DNA of 37,246 bases from Thermodesulfobacteriota bacterium (lineage in GTDB: Bacteria; Desulfobacterota; WTBG01; CAIYCZ01; CAIRTM01), in NCBI GenBank assembly GCA_028278025.1, contig JANQFE010000010.1, positions 1 through 37,246 on the forward strand. The letters run 5' to 3'. The notes under the pieces were generated by a model, which was given only the letters and a program-made list of their open reading frames with translations, was not told where the DNA came from and searched no databases. The translations under genes and the position numbers were made by a program. This document shows positions 17,311 to 25,047 of this stretch, one piece after another (the stretch's first letter is position 1; every line of letters starts with the position of its first letter).

Positions 17311-18552
17311 TTACTTATTCCTGTTGCGAAGCTCGGCAGCCTTTTCTTTTATGCTGGCTAACGCCTGTTTCATTTCGCTCCAGCCGTACCAGAAAGTATA
17401 ATCCGGATTAGCATGAAAAGCGCCCATAAAAGCTCTCATGCGGTACTTTAAAAACATAACAAAAAGCTTTTGCTCCAGTTCTGTCGGGGCATCACGAAAG
17501 GTTAACAGGTCCGGAAAATTATACGAATAATTATCCGGTTTTTTCAGCAGACCATCTTTATACAATCCTGCTACTATGCGGATGGCTTCCGCCATCAACC
17601 GGTCGGTCTCCCGGATCATCTGGTCACCTTTCATAAGCTCTACCTTGGCAAATGTTTCCGAATGACATTCTCCGCATGTTTTTATCATCTTATCTCGCTC
17701 CCACTGCCACTCTTCCTCTGTAAGGCGGGCGAGCTTGGCGTTCTTAACCAGATCAAGCCGGGCAGTTGGCTTGCCGGCAGGGTCCAGCACACCAAGAGCC
17801 TGCAGTATCGTGGTCCTGTCGGCGGCCCATTGCTTGTCCGCAGGCATCGGCAAACGCACGGCAAGAAACCCCCAGGCAGTGTTGACGGCATGGTCACCGT
17901 CTTTCATATGGCACGTCTGACAGGTGGGTGCCGGGGTGTTTTCCGGCAACACACCCTGCTGCTTAAGCAAATAGCGCACGCCATGCTTTGAAGATGAATA
18001 CATTTCCCACTGCGGATGGTCAAAACCCATGTGACAGGTTTGACAGGCCTGCGGTTGACGGGCCTCTTTAACAGAAAAAGTATGGCGTGTATGGCAAGCA
18101 TCACAGGCGGCTACACCAAAACCTCCACCGCTTTTTTTCAAGGTGTCGATTTCCTGGGCGGTTTTTAGTCCAATCTTGTGGCACCCTCCGCAGCCTTTCA
18201 TGCCCTGCGTTAAGGCCATTGGTTGCCAATGAACGGTAGGCAGGGCATTCATGGCAGCCCAGGCAATGGAATGCTTGCCGGCCTTATACTGGGCAACCTG
18301 GTCTTCGTGACAGGTGTTGCACGTTTCAGGCGTCGGTATCAAAACTTTTTCAACATCATCTTTCGACAGGTGCTCATCTCCATGGCAGCTCTCACAAAAA
18401 ACCTCATTTTGGCTGTGGGTACTTATCTGCCAATCGATAACAATGTTGGGTGTTTCTTTCTTGTGACATTCAACACAGTCCTGGGCCAAAGCAGCTCCCG
18501 CAACCAGAACAACCATTAAAAAGACTACGCCTGCACATGTTTTTTTTTGCAT
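17311..18552 (-). CDS. Octaheme cytochrome c, hydroxylamine-oxidoreductase (HAO)-like
   Basis: A 413-residue exported protein: signal peptide with cleavage after ALA (residue 23), then eight CxxCH heme sites at residues 26, 53, 78, 121, 150, 170, 211 and 293. The spacing, the motif FDHPQWEMYSSSKHGVRY and the C-terminal FHANPDYTFWYGWSEM are those of the HAO-like octaheme family. Members oxidise hydroxylamine or, in many anaerobes, reduce it or nitrite toward ammonia. Whether the heme-crosslinking tyrosine of true HAO is present (Tyr385 or Tyr389 are candidates) needs an alignment. No membrane anchor or quinol-oxidising NrfH/cytochrome partner is adjacent. There is a strong Shine-Dalgarno GAGGAGG and its own terminator, so it is monocistronic. 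Confidence 0.85.
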   Translation of the reverse strand: MQKKTCAGVVFLMVVLVAGAALAQDCVECHKKETPNIVIDWQISTHSQNEVFCESCHGDEHLSKDDVEKVLIPTPETCNTCHEDQVAQYKAGKHSIAWAAMNALPTVHWQPMALTQGMKGCGGCHKIGLKTAQEIDTLKKSGGGFGVAACDACHTRHTFSVKEARQPQACQTCHMGFDHPQWEMYSSSKHGVRYLLKQQGVLPENTPAPTCQTCHMKDGDHAVNTAWGFLAVRLPMPADKQWAADRTTILQALGVLDPAGKPTARLDLVKNAKLARLTEEEWQWERDKMIKTCGECHSETFAKVELMKGDQMIRETDRLMAEAIRIVAGLYKDGLLKKPDNYSYNFPDLLTFRDAPTELEQKLFVMFLKYRMRAFMGAFHANPDYTFWYGWSEMKQALASIKEKAAELRNRNK

Positions 18553-18778
18553 GTATGCTCCTCCTCTCTTGTGTTTTGTGTGATAAAAAAACCCTGTTAA
18601 GTAAAAGTCTGTGGTATGGGTAATATGTAACTAAGGATTTTCACTGTGTCAAGGGGTTTAAAAAAAATTGTTTGTTTATGAAGCTGTTTGGAAAAAAAAC
18701 AAAATGTGTTATAAAACAGGTAAACTTCCTTTTTTACATAAACAACCTTAACAGACCTTAAAAAAGAGATTTACCGCT

Positions 18779-19213
18779 GTGAAAACGTTGTCTGAAAAAG
18801 AGATTAAAGAGTTGATGGAAGATATAATATGGGGAACCTTGATTGCTATAGATAAAGGGCAGCCTTATGCCATTGAAACTTCTTTTGCTACTGATAATAA
18901 CTACCTGTATACCGGATCCAAGTTCGGTGGCCGTATGAACAGGTGCATAGCAAAAAATCCGGCTGTATCCTTTAAGATATGTGACAGCACCAAGGATGCG
19001 AAAATGTTCCGGGCGGCAATAATTGAATCAGAAGCCACAATCCTTACCGAGCGGGATGCAGTGTTGCACTGCCTGCGAGCAATTTATCAGAAACTAGGCC
19101 TGCCGGCATCACGAATAGAAGCACGGGCCGACCGCAATATTGCTAAAAAAGATTCCCTCAGCCTGTATCGCATTCCCTTAAAAAATCTGGGCGGTGTGGC
19201 TTCCGGGCGTTAA
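18779..19213 (+). CDS. Pyridoxamine 5'-phosphate oxidase-like (FMN split-barrel) protein
   Basis: The 144-residue protein fits the FMN-binding split-barrel family: ELMEDIIWGTLIAIDKGQPYAIETSFA at the start, then YLYTGSKFGGRMNRCIAKNPAVSFKIC, the usual 'H/S-x-x-G-R/K-K' type phosphate-binding segment, and a closing RADRNIAKKDSLSLYRIPLKNLGGVASGR. Related proteins are often called nitroimidazole-resistance (NimA) flavoproteins. The substrate is not known. GTG is the start at 18779, with AAAGAG about 12 bases upstream. The 226-bp gap before it (18553-18778) shows no gene. Confidence 0.65.
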   Translation: MKTLSEKEIKELMEDIIWGTLIAIDKGQPYAIETSFATDNNYLYTGSKFGGRMNRCIAKNPAVSFKICDSTKDAKMFRAAIIESEATILTERDAVLHCLRAIYQKLGLPASRIEARADRNIAKKDSLSLYRIPLKNLGGVASGR

Positions 19214-19311
19214 TAGAATATGTTTAATCTCAAGACCTGCTTTCGCGGCAATGTCCCCGCGGCAGAAGACACTATACAACACACCGCAAACCGTCCTGAA
19301 AGCGGAAAACT

Positions 19312-20187
19312 ATGCGTGTTTTGGCCCTGTCGGACATCCATGTTGACTATCAAGAAAACTATGTATGGGTTCAAAAACTCTCATCGGCTGACTACACTAA
19401 TGATGTACTCCTTCTGGCCGGGGATGTATGTCATGATCCTGACCGGTTTAAGGCCGTCCTGGCAATGCTCAGGAAAAAATTCTTCATGGTTTTTTTTATC
19501 CCGGGCAATCACGATGTGTGGCTTCATAACAAAGACCGTTTTGACTCCCTAAGCAAATACCATCACATCCTCAACATGTGTGCCTCCCTTGATATACTAA
19601 CACAGCCGGCAAAGGCTGACGGGTGCGGTGCCGGCCGGGGTGTGTGGATTGTACCGCTGCATGGCTGGTATGTAAAACCTGAAGAAGGCCAAAGCAGTCT
19701 TTTTTTTCCCAAAAAAGAAGAAGACCGAACCCTACAAATGTGGGTAGATAACCGGGCGGTCAAATGGCCGCTGTTTCCCGGGGGTGCCTCCGCTGCTGAG
19801 CATCTTCTCAACATGAATAGGCCCTGTCTTGGTCGACACTATGATGCGCCGGTTATAACGTTCAGCCATTTTTTACCGCGCCGGGAGCTTATATTTATGA
19901 CGGCAGAGGAACGCAAACGCGCTCGTTTTCCTCTTGTAGACCCGCAACCTCGTTTTAATTTCAGCCGGGTGGCGGGCTGCAGCGGGCTGGACGATCAGAT
20001 CAGAAAGATTGGATCAGCCGTTCACGTATACGGTCACCAGCATCGCAATCGCCACCGGGTTATTGACGGCGTTCATTACATCTCACACTGTCTGGGATAT
20101 CCTCGCGAAAGGGCCGCAGGTCGAATTGCTGATGTAGCAGCCGGTCCCCGCCTGATATTGGCTGTGCAGAATGATCAGCCGGTCTAA
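19312..20187 (+). CDS. Calcineurin-like metallophosphoesterase
   Basis: The 291-residue protein carries all blocks of the two-metal phosphoesterase fold: ALSDIHVD (5-12), LLLAGDVCHD (about 33-42), PGNHDVW (about 64-70), a histidine at TFSHFLPR, and YGHQHRNRHR near residue 240. There is no signal peptide, so it is cytosolic. The substrate cannot be read from sequence; family members hydrolyse phosphodiesters such as cyclic nucleotides or nucleic acids. It lies 98 bases after the split-barrel gene on the same strand and its end is 5 bases from the convergent HAD-like gene. GCGGAAAAC precedes the ATG. Confidence 0.82.
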   Translation: MRVLALSDIHVDYQENYVWVQKLSSADYTNDVLLLAGDVCHDPDRFKAVLAMLRKKFFMVFFIPGNHDVWLHNKDRFDSLSKYHHILNMCASLDILTQPAKADGCGAGRGVWIVPLHGWYVKPEEGQSSLFFPKKEEDRTLQMWVDNRAVKWPLFPGGASAAEHLLNMNRPCLGRHYDAPVITFSHFLPRRELIFMTAEERKRARFPLVDPQPRFNFSRVAGCSGLDDQIRKIGSAVHVYGHQHRNRHRVIDGVHYISHCLGYPRERAAGRIADVAAGPRLILAVQNDQPV

Positions 20188-20192
20188 ACACA

Positions 20193-20663
20193 TTAGGATC
20201 GCAAGGTTGCAACCAGACGTAGCGGCTTAATGAGCAAATCCAGCGCTGCCGTTATGTTCTGAGTAACCACATCCGCAGTCAATAGGGTCTCAATCGCAGC
20301 ACCTTCTTCCTGGAGCACAGCAATCCCCAGGGCTGCTTCCTTAAGCATGCGCCGGTCATTGCGTCCATTTCCTATGGAAACAGTTTTCTCCGGGCCTAGT
20401 TTTTTAATATACTCCAGCTTAGCAAGCTCCTGCCCCGCTGTTGCAAGCACTGCGAGCTTCCAGGCCGTTCCGGCAATACCGGCTCTGACTTGACCAAAGG
20501 TATCTGCAGTTAGCACATGTATTTCCATCTGCGTTGATAATTCATCCAGGCGCGGTTTAACCCCGTCAATCAGAAGCCCATCTGTTGCCATAGTACCATT
20601 ATAGTCCAGAACAATATGTTCCAGCGCTAGCGTCTTGTAGCCCGGAATTGAAATTTCAAGCAT
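20193..20663 (-). CDS. HAD-like hydrolase (soluble P-type-ATPase-like family)
   Basis: The 156-residue protein has HAD motif I as LDYNGTMATDG (Asp20, Asn22), motif II LTADTFG (about 51-57) and motif IV IGNGRNDRRML (97-107). In phosphatases motif I is DxDGT; here the second acid is Asn, as in a small family related to the P domain of P-type ATPases, in which the second aspartate is also not conserved. The nucleophile Asp is kept, so phosphoryl transfer remains possible. Substrate unknown. GGAGG lies 12 bases upstream of the ATG. Confidence 0.75.
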   Translation of the reverse strand: MLEISIPGYKTLALEHIVLDYNGTMATDGLLIDGVKPRLDELSTQMEIHVLTADTFGQVRAGIAGTAWKLAVLATAGQELAKLEYIKKLGPEKTVSIGNGRNDRRMLKEAALGIAVLQEEGAAIETLLTADVVTQNITAALDLLIKPLRLVATLRS

Positions 20664-20796
20664 TGTTGCTTAGCCTCCGAATGTTGTTGTTAACCGATAC
20701 TCACACAGCCTTCTTGCTTTCCATGTTTTCCAACCGGTTCAATCTAAGCAATTAGCATTTTTATTGCTCTCATTTCTTTTGCCGGCAATACATCCC

Positions 20797-21297
20797 TCAA
20801 GACAGCACAGCCACAGCGGCTTCATAGTCCGGTTCCTGTGTAATCTCGGCAACCTGTTGCGCATAGACAATCTCGCCGTTTTCATCCACAATGACCACCG
20901 CCCTCGAGAGAAGGCCTGCCAGTGATCCGTCGCTTATACGTACCCCGTACTGCCTTCCGAAAGAACCATCTCGAAAATCAGAAACAGGAATAACATTCTT
21001 CAGCCCTTCTGCGCCGCAAAACCGCTTCTGGGCAAACGGAAGGTCCATTGACACACATAAAATTCTGGTGTTTGCAAGGCTGTTGGCTTTTTCGTTAAAC
21101 CTGCGGACCGAAGTGGCGCAAACCGGCGTATCTATACTCGGAAAAATATTCAGTACAACCCGTGTGCCCTGTAATTCTTTCAGACTAATTTCGGTAAGGT
21201 CGGTCGTAATTAGGTTAAAATCAGGAGCAGGGTTTCCTGGCTGCGGTAAATCACCGCATGTGTTTATCGGCTCACCTTTTATTGTGATTTGTGCCAT
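20797..21297 (-). CDS. tpx: Thiol peroxidase, atypical 2-Cys peroxiredoxin
   Basis: Counted from ATG 21297 (Shine-Dalgarno GGAAAGGAG) the protein has 166 residues. The Tpx motifs are all present: peroxidatic Cys60 in SIDTPVCATSVRRFN, resolving Cys94 in KRFCGAEG, and MDLPFAQ between them. The enzyme reduces hydroperoxides with electrons from thioredoxin. Its presence next to anaerobic-type genes indicates defence against occasional oxidants. An in-frame ATG 54 bases upstream would add 18 residues but lies before the ribosome-binding site. It is a single-gene unit; the gap 20664-20796 on its 3' side shows nothing. Confidence 0.95.
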   Translation of the reverse strand: MAQITIKGEPINTCGDLPQPGNPAPDFNLITTDLTEISLKELQGTRVVLNIFPSIDTPVCATSVRRFNEKANSLANTRILCVSMDLPFAQKRFCGAEGLKNVIPVSDFRDGSFGRQYGVRISDGSLAGLLSRAVVIVDENGEIVYAQQVAEITQEPDYEAAVAVLS

Positions 21298-21424
21298 ACA
21301 GTCTCTCCTTTCCATGAAATTTTTTTGTGCCTGATAAAAAATTATGATCAAATCTGTATACTATGTCATCTTGATACAGTATACAAGCAAAATGATGGAA
21401 TCAGTCGTTGTACAGGCTTCCCGG

Positions 21425-21510
21425 TAGCTGCAGCGGTGCGAGCGATGGACGATATAGTACCTTCTGGATATGCCCGCGAGCACAGAGCCGCAGGCCGGCG
21501 AACCACATCT
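21425..21510. repeat. Nested inverted-repeat element, diverged copy C
   Basis: GGTGCGAGC (21435-21443), GCGAGCACA (21476-21484), AGCCGCAG (21486-21493) and CGAACC (21499-21504) match copy A in order, orientation and nearly in spacing (34 against 32 bases between the first two). The GTGC/GCAC pairing is kept. The outer arms of copies A and B are not recognisable here. Downstream is a further hairpin GCCTCAC-CA-GTGAGGC (21519-21534). The gap 21298-21594 otherwise shows no gene. Confidence 0.45.
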
Positions 21511-21594
21511 GCCTGCGCGGCCTCACCAGTGAGGCTACGCTTTTTTGCGAAAGGCTCTACGTTTTATCAGACATTTTTTTTGCATTCAGCTACT

Positions 21595-22584
21595 TTAGCC
21601 GGTTGCATAGAAACCCTTTGGCTGGAGTTCGTGTGTTTTTAGGTTTTTCTCGTTAACTAAAAAACTTCTTATCTCTAAGCAGAGATGACATTTAGAAACA
21701 AAGCTCTTTTGCGTTGTGAAACCATACCGGGATTGTGCAAAATCAAAAAAACCTTGAATACCCTCGGCAAACAGCGTGCATAAGATGGGATACCGCTCCG
21801 GGACAAGTTCGTTGCCGAGATCATTACTTTGTATTGCCAGCCCGGAACAGAACCCGGGAATATAGTTCCCATATAGGTCCAGGTGGAAGTGGTCTGTATT
21901 GACAAGTTCAACACATCCGCCAGAAGCTTCAGCCATAATGGCTTCGGGATCTTTTTTTTGCAAAGACTTTTCAAAAAGCTTTACGGCGCGTCCACCAAGA
22001 TGAACCCAATACCGGGAGCGAATGCTACTGAGATATTCTTGGCCGAATTTTTTTTCATACTCAGAAAGGCCGTGGGTTGCAATTTCATCAAATGATTCAA
22101 TATCTTTATAAAAGTCAAGCATCCAGGGAAAGATTGATATCCCGAGCTCTTCACAGGTCTTAATAACCCCTTTGACTTTCCAGAAAGCAATATGCTCATT
22201 ATGAAAAGGACTGATTGATATTAAAAGCGTGGTAAGTCCGCTTTGTTTTAAGCTTTCCAGTATTTTTCGGGCGCTGTTTGGTGCAGTATACCATGAGGAA
22301 TTTGTTTCAACATATTCGATTCTAATATTTTCTTGTCGCGCTATTTCAAGAACGGTTTTCAATCCGGAAATATTCAAAAAAGGTTCTCCACCGCCGATAT
22401 GAATAGAAGGACATCTGAGTGTTCTTATCTTTTTATAACTTTCCCGTATTGTTTCTTCTTCTATATAGTCTTGCTCTCTGTGCGGCCCACAGTTATACAG
22501 GCAGTGTCTGCACAAGGAAGTACAATCATAGTTTGTTATAAGTCCACCAGAAAGCAGGTTTTCTATATGGAAGCCGCTCGGCAT
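21595..22584 (-). CDS. Radical SAM protein with SPASM-like C-terminal cysteines
   Basis: From ATG 22584 the protein has 329 residues. The [4Fe-4S]-SAM motif is CTSLCRHC (Cys21, 25, 28), followed by GGGEPFLN at 64-71, the radical SAM 'GGE' motif. The C-terminal half has Cys224, Cys246, Cys269 and the pair KCHLC (299, 302); the stretch HFHLDLYGNYIPGFCSG resembles SPASM regions that bind an auxiliary cluster. Such enzymes modify peptides or make cofactors, but no substrate peptide gene is evident. It starts 2 bases after a zinc-ribbon membrane gene. I cannot assign a specific reaction. Confidence 0.8.
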   Translation of the reverse strand: MPSGFHIENLLSGGLITNYDCTSLCRHCLYNCGPHREQDYIEEETIRESYKKIRTLRCPSIHIGGGEPFLNISGLKTVLEIARQENIRIEYVETNSSWYTAPNSARKILESLKQSGLTTLLISISPFHNEHIAFWKVKGVIKTCEELGISIFPWMLDFYKDIESFDEIATHGLSEYEKKFGQEYLSSIRSRYWVHLGGRAVKLFEKSLQKKDPEAIMAEASGGCVELVNTDHFHLDLYGNYIPGFCSGLAIQSNDLGNELVPERYPILCTLFAEGIQGFFDFAQSRYGFTTQKSFVSKCHLCLEIRSFLVNEKNLKTHELQPKGFYATG

Positions 22585-22586
22585 AA

Positions 22587-22853
22587 TTAAAAAACCTTTC
22601 CACACTTTTTACAGATGGTTTCTTTGGCACTGTTTTTTTTAAAACACTGAGGGCAAATCTTTATTGTCTCTTCTATTCTCGTTCTGAGTCCGGAAGCAAA
22701 GACGGTTAAACCAAAAAAACAGACCAAAATGCCGACCATCTTTGCCAGGAGGGCGCTGTTTTCTGCCAATTGAAAAAAGCTGGAACAGCGGGTAAGCACG
22801 AGGCCTACCGTACAGAGAAAAAGGCCGCAAAGTGTTCTTCTGTTTATCATCAT
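22587..22853 (-). CDS. Small membrane protein with C-terminal zinc ribbon
   Basis: The 88-residue protein has two predicted membrane helices (about residues 8-24 and 38-56) and a cytosolic tail with CPQCFKKNSAKETICKKCGKVF, two CxxC pairs 14 residues apart that form a zinc ribbon. The topology suggests a membrane-anchored zinc-ribbon module. No precise family is recognised. The stop is 2 bases before the radical SAM start, and the latter's Shine-Dalgarno lies inside this gene, so the two are co-expressed. It begins just after the terminator of the Na+-pump operon. Confidence 0.65.
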   Translation of the reverse strand: MMINRRTLCGLFLCTVGLVLTRCSSFFQLAENSALLAKMVGILVCFFGLTVFASGLRTRIEETIKICPQCFKKNSAKETICKKCGKVF

Positions 22854-22863
22854 CGCACCAATA

Positions 22864-22896
22864 AAAAACCCCGCGCTTTTATTGCGAGGGTTTTTG
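22864..22896 (-). terminator. Bidirectional-type intrinsic terminator after the Na+-pump operon
   Basis: AAAAACCCCGC (22864-22874) pairs with GCGAGGGTTTTT (22884-22895) with a single bulged A, giving a GC-rich hairpin. On the minus strand it is followed by TTTTTTATT. It lies about 60 bases after the beta-subunit stop and directly before the zinc-ribbon gene, so it separates the two minus-strand units. Confidence 0.8.
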
Positions 22897-22952
22897 CTTT
22901 TTTATAGATTTTTTTTTACTGTCCTGGATGTGCGTACAACGAACCGGCTTTT

Positions 22953-24179
22953 TTATACAGTGAAATTTGATATCATAGTAATATAGCAGGCTGTAATTAT
23001 CGCTGAGGTAATAACACCGGCTATACATGGTCCCATAGCATAGGGCATTATATAGGCATCGCTGTTGGCCTCATGAGCACATTTGTGGGCAACTTTTGCT
23101 GTTGTTGGAACACAGGAAACACCGGCAATCCCCAGCACAGGGTTTATTTTTCCTTTGCTGACGTTATAGGCGATAAGACCGCCTAGCAGTCCGCCAACCC
23201 CTGAGAGAAACAGAGCAACAAAACCAAGAAAAATAAGCTTGAACATCTTAGGATCAACCACTATATCAGCACTGAGAAGACAGCCGAGGGTAAAACCCAA
23301 AAAGAGGGTTGAGCCGCTCAGAATGACATTATCAGAAATATAGATATACCGGCTGATTTGTGATTCTCTTAAAATAACGCCCAAAAAAAAGCTGACAAAC
23401 AGAGGTGATGCGACAGGAAACAACAAACACAACACTGTTCCAGTTACTATGCTAAATGCAATTTTTTCTCCGGAAGATACTTTCTTCACGGTAAAATCCG
23501 ACATAGTTATGCCTTGCAACTGTTTTGGTATTATCAGCTTTATGAGAAAAGGATAGCCTGCATAAATAATGCTTAGATATATATAAGCGACAATAGTAAT
23601 AGGAACAAAAAGATGCCTGGCAAGCTGTAAAGATGCAAAAAGTACCATGGGACCATCTGCTCCCCCTATAATTGATATTGAGGCCGATTCACTGGGGGTA
23701 AAACCCATACTAAGCGCAATAGGAAAAGTTAAAATAGTTCCCAGTTCTGCCGGTATAGCAAGTAACAGACTCATTTTCGGATTTGCAATAAAGAAATCAA
23801 GTTCTGTTATGGTCCCGATCCCAATAAAAACCAGACAGGCGATAAGGCCGTTTGAAAAAGTCAGTGCATATATGGGCTGCAGAAAATAAATCTGAAAGGC
23901 ATCTATATGCTCTGCGGGTGTTTCTACCAGCGCATTTAAGAACATGGTTCCCAGTTTATCTGTATTGGGCATAAATAGAATACCGGCATTAACCATGGCT
24001 ATTCCGATACCCATCGGTACCATAAGCAACGGATCCAGTATTTTTTTATGTCCCAGATAACAGAGAAAAAAACCTAAAAAAATAAGAAGGACCCTGGCAA
24101 TTGCCATCTGGGGGTCCATTAAAAAAAATGATTCTATTCCTGGAAAGATACTAACAAACTCTTTTATTATTCCTTGCAT
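22953..24179 (-). CDS. oadB: Na+-translocating decarboxylase, beta subunit
   Basis: The 408-residue integral membrane protein has about nine to eleven hydrophobic segments and the family signatures GIGTITELDFFIANPK (about 120-135) and IGGADGPMVLF (171-181, Asp175), plus SGSTLFLGFTLG and GIAGVSCVPTTAKVAH. This subunit decarboxylates carboxybiotin and couples it to Na+ export in oxaloacetate, methylmalonyl-CoA and glutaconyl-CoA decarboxylases. Its ATG overlaps the stop of the 45-residue gene (TAATG). The family substrate is set by the alpha subunit, which is not here, so oadB, mmdB and gcdB are all possible names. Confidence 0.9.
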   Translation of the reverse strand: MQGIIKEFVSIFPGIESFFLMDPQMAIARVLLIFLGFFLCYLGHKKILDPLLMVPMGIGIAMVNAGILFMPNTDKLGTMFLNALVETPAEHIDAFQIYFLQPIYALTFSNGLIACLVFIGIGTITELDFFIANPKMSLLLAIPAELGTILTFPIALSMGFTPSESASISIIGGADGPMVLFASLQLARHLFVPITIVAYIYLSIIYAGYPFLIKLIIPKQLQGITMSDFTVKKVSSGEKIAFSIVTGTVLCLLFPVASPLFVSFFLGVILRESQISRYIYISDNVILSGSTLFLGFTLGCLLSADIVVDPKMFKLIFLGFVALFLSGVGGLLGGLIAYNVSKGKINPVLGIAGVSCVPTTAKVAHKCAHEANSDAYIMPYAMGPCIAGVITSAIITACYITMISNFTV

Positions 24180-24316
24180 TAACTACGTCTCTTACTATTT
24201 TTTTTTCCTATACTCTTTGTAATTATATTCACTAACCCTAATACTATTAATGTTATGAATGCAGCAATAACATATATATTTAATGAAAATATTAAGGCAC
24301 TCCAAAATGTCTGCAT
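24179..24316 (-). CDS. 45-residue membrane protein, candidate small (gamma/epsilon-type) pump subunit
   Basis: ATG at 24316 to TAA at 24181-24179 encodes 45 residues: MQTFWSALIFSLNIYVIAAF, further hydrophobic residues to about 32, then a basic tail KSIGKKNSKRRS. One membrane helix plus a charged tail is the build of small OadG- or MmdE-type subunits, which stabilise the complex and bind the biotin carrier. It starts 10 bases after the biotin-carrier stop and its TAA overlaps the beta-subunit ATG by one base, which strongly supports translation. It is short enough to be missed by size-filtered annotation. The function is inferred from position. Confidence 0.65.
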   Translation of the reverse strand: MQTFWSALIFSLNIYVIAAFITLIVLGLVNIITKSIGKKNSKRRS

Positions 24317-24326
24317 TTTTGTGGAC

Positions 24327-24683
24327 CTACTTAAAGATAATTAAGGCCTGTTCTTTTTTAACCGTATCCCCTTCTGATACAGGGATATCTGCCACGGCTC
24401 CTTCTTGATTTGAACGTATCTCCTGCTCCATTTTCATTGCTTCTAAAATGAGAACAACATCTCCTGATTTTACCTGTTGTCCTTTTGTAACACCTATTTT
24501 TATTACTTTTCCCGGCATAGGAGCTACAATAGCATTGCCTGTTGCTTGGTGTACTGGCTGTTGTACTGGAATTTGCTGTGTTTTTACTTTTTTTGGGGGA
24601 GTTTGCAGTTCGCCACCTATTTCTTCCACCTCTGCTTCAAAAATTTTTCCTTCAATTTTAATTTTAAATTTTCTTGTTGCCAT
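24327..24683 (-). CDS. Biotin carboxyl carrier protein of the Na+-pump decarboxylase
   Basis: The 118-residue protein has an N-terminal segment RKFKIKIEGKIFEAEVEEI, a Gln/Pro-rich flexible linker (about 28-47) and a C-terminal biotinyl domain with VLILEAMKMEQEI; Lys84 in EAMKM is the biotinylation site. It shuttles the carboxyl group from the carboxyltransferase to the beta subunit at the membrane. It matches MmdC/OadC-type carriers rather than the AccB carrier of fatty acid synthesis, given its neighbours. GAAAGGAT precedes the ATG. It lies 5 bases after the OadG-like gene. Confidence 0.9.
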   Translation of the reverse strand: MATRKFKIKIEGKIFEAEVEEIGGELQTPPKKVKTQQIPVQQPVHQATGNAIVAPMPGKVIKIGVTKGQQVKSGDVVLILEAMKMEQEIRSNQEGAVADIPVSEGDTVKKEQALIIFK

Positions 24684-24688
24684 ACATC

Positions 24689-25006
24689 CTATCCTTTCTC
24701 CTTCTTACTGAACAAACTTCTCCTTATCATGCTTTCCTGTCTTCCTGATATTTTCCACATAGATTTTTCTTCTTCTTTCGCAGACAAAAATACTTTTTTT
24801 ATCCTATATGGCGTCTCTTTCATTATTGCGGCAATTACTGCGGCAATTATATATTTTTCATATTCTTTTTCCTCTTTTTTATTCTGGTCCTTTCTTTCTT
24901 TTATTTCTTTCTTTTGTTCTCTTTCCTTTTTGGGTCTGCTTTTTATATAGCTATAAAATAAATAAAACAGAAAAATAAATAAAAATATTATGGTCATTTT
25001 TTCCAT
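24689..25006 (-). CDS. OadG/MmdD-like subunit of the Na+-pump decarboxylase
   Basis: From ATG 25006 the protein has 105 residues: a membrane helix (about 4-20), a very charged Lys/Glu linker (about 22-50), then YIIAAVIAAIMKETPYRIKKV and MWKISGRQESM. The last two blocks are those of methylmalonyl-CoA decarboxylase delta and related OadG C-termini ('AAIAAA', 'W...GRQ'). It anchors the soluble carboxyltransferase to the membrane. A TTG at 25051 overlapping the end of dnaN would add 15 residues; the ATG is preferred though its ribosome-binding site is only AAAAAAGG. It is the first gene after dnaN. Confidence 0.75.
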   Translation of the reverse strand: MEKMTIIFLFIFLFYLFYSYIKSRPKKEREQKKEIKERKDQNKKEEKEYEKYIIAAVIAAIMKETPYRIKKVFLSAKEEEKSMWKISGRQESMIRRSLFSKKEKG

Positions 25007-25047
25007 ATATATAAAACCTTTTTTAGAACACCTCTTTCTTTTTATTA

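Noticed and set aside
20590..20615. Loss of the second aspartate in HAD motif I as gene decay
   Set aside because: DxNGT is a consistent feature of a known HAD subfamily and the other motifs are intact.
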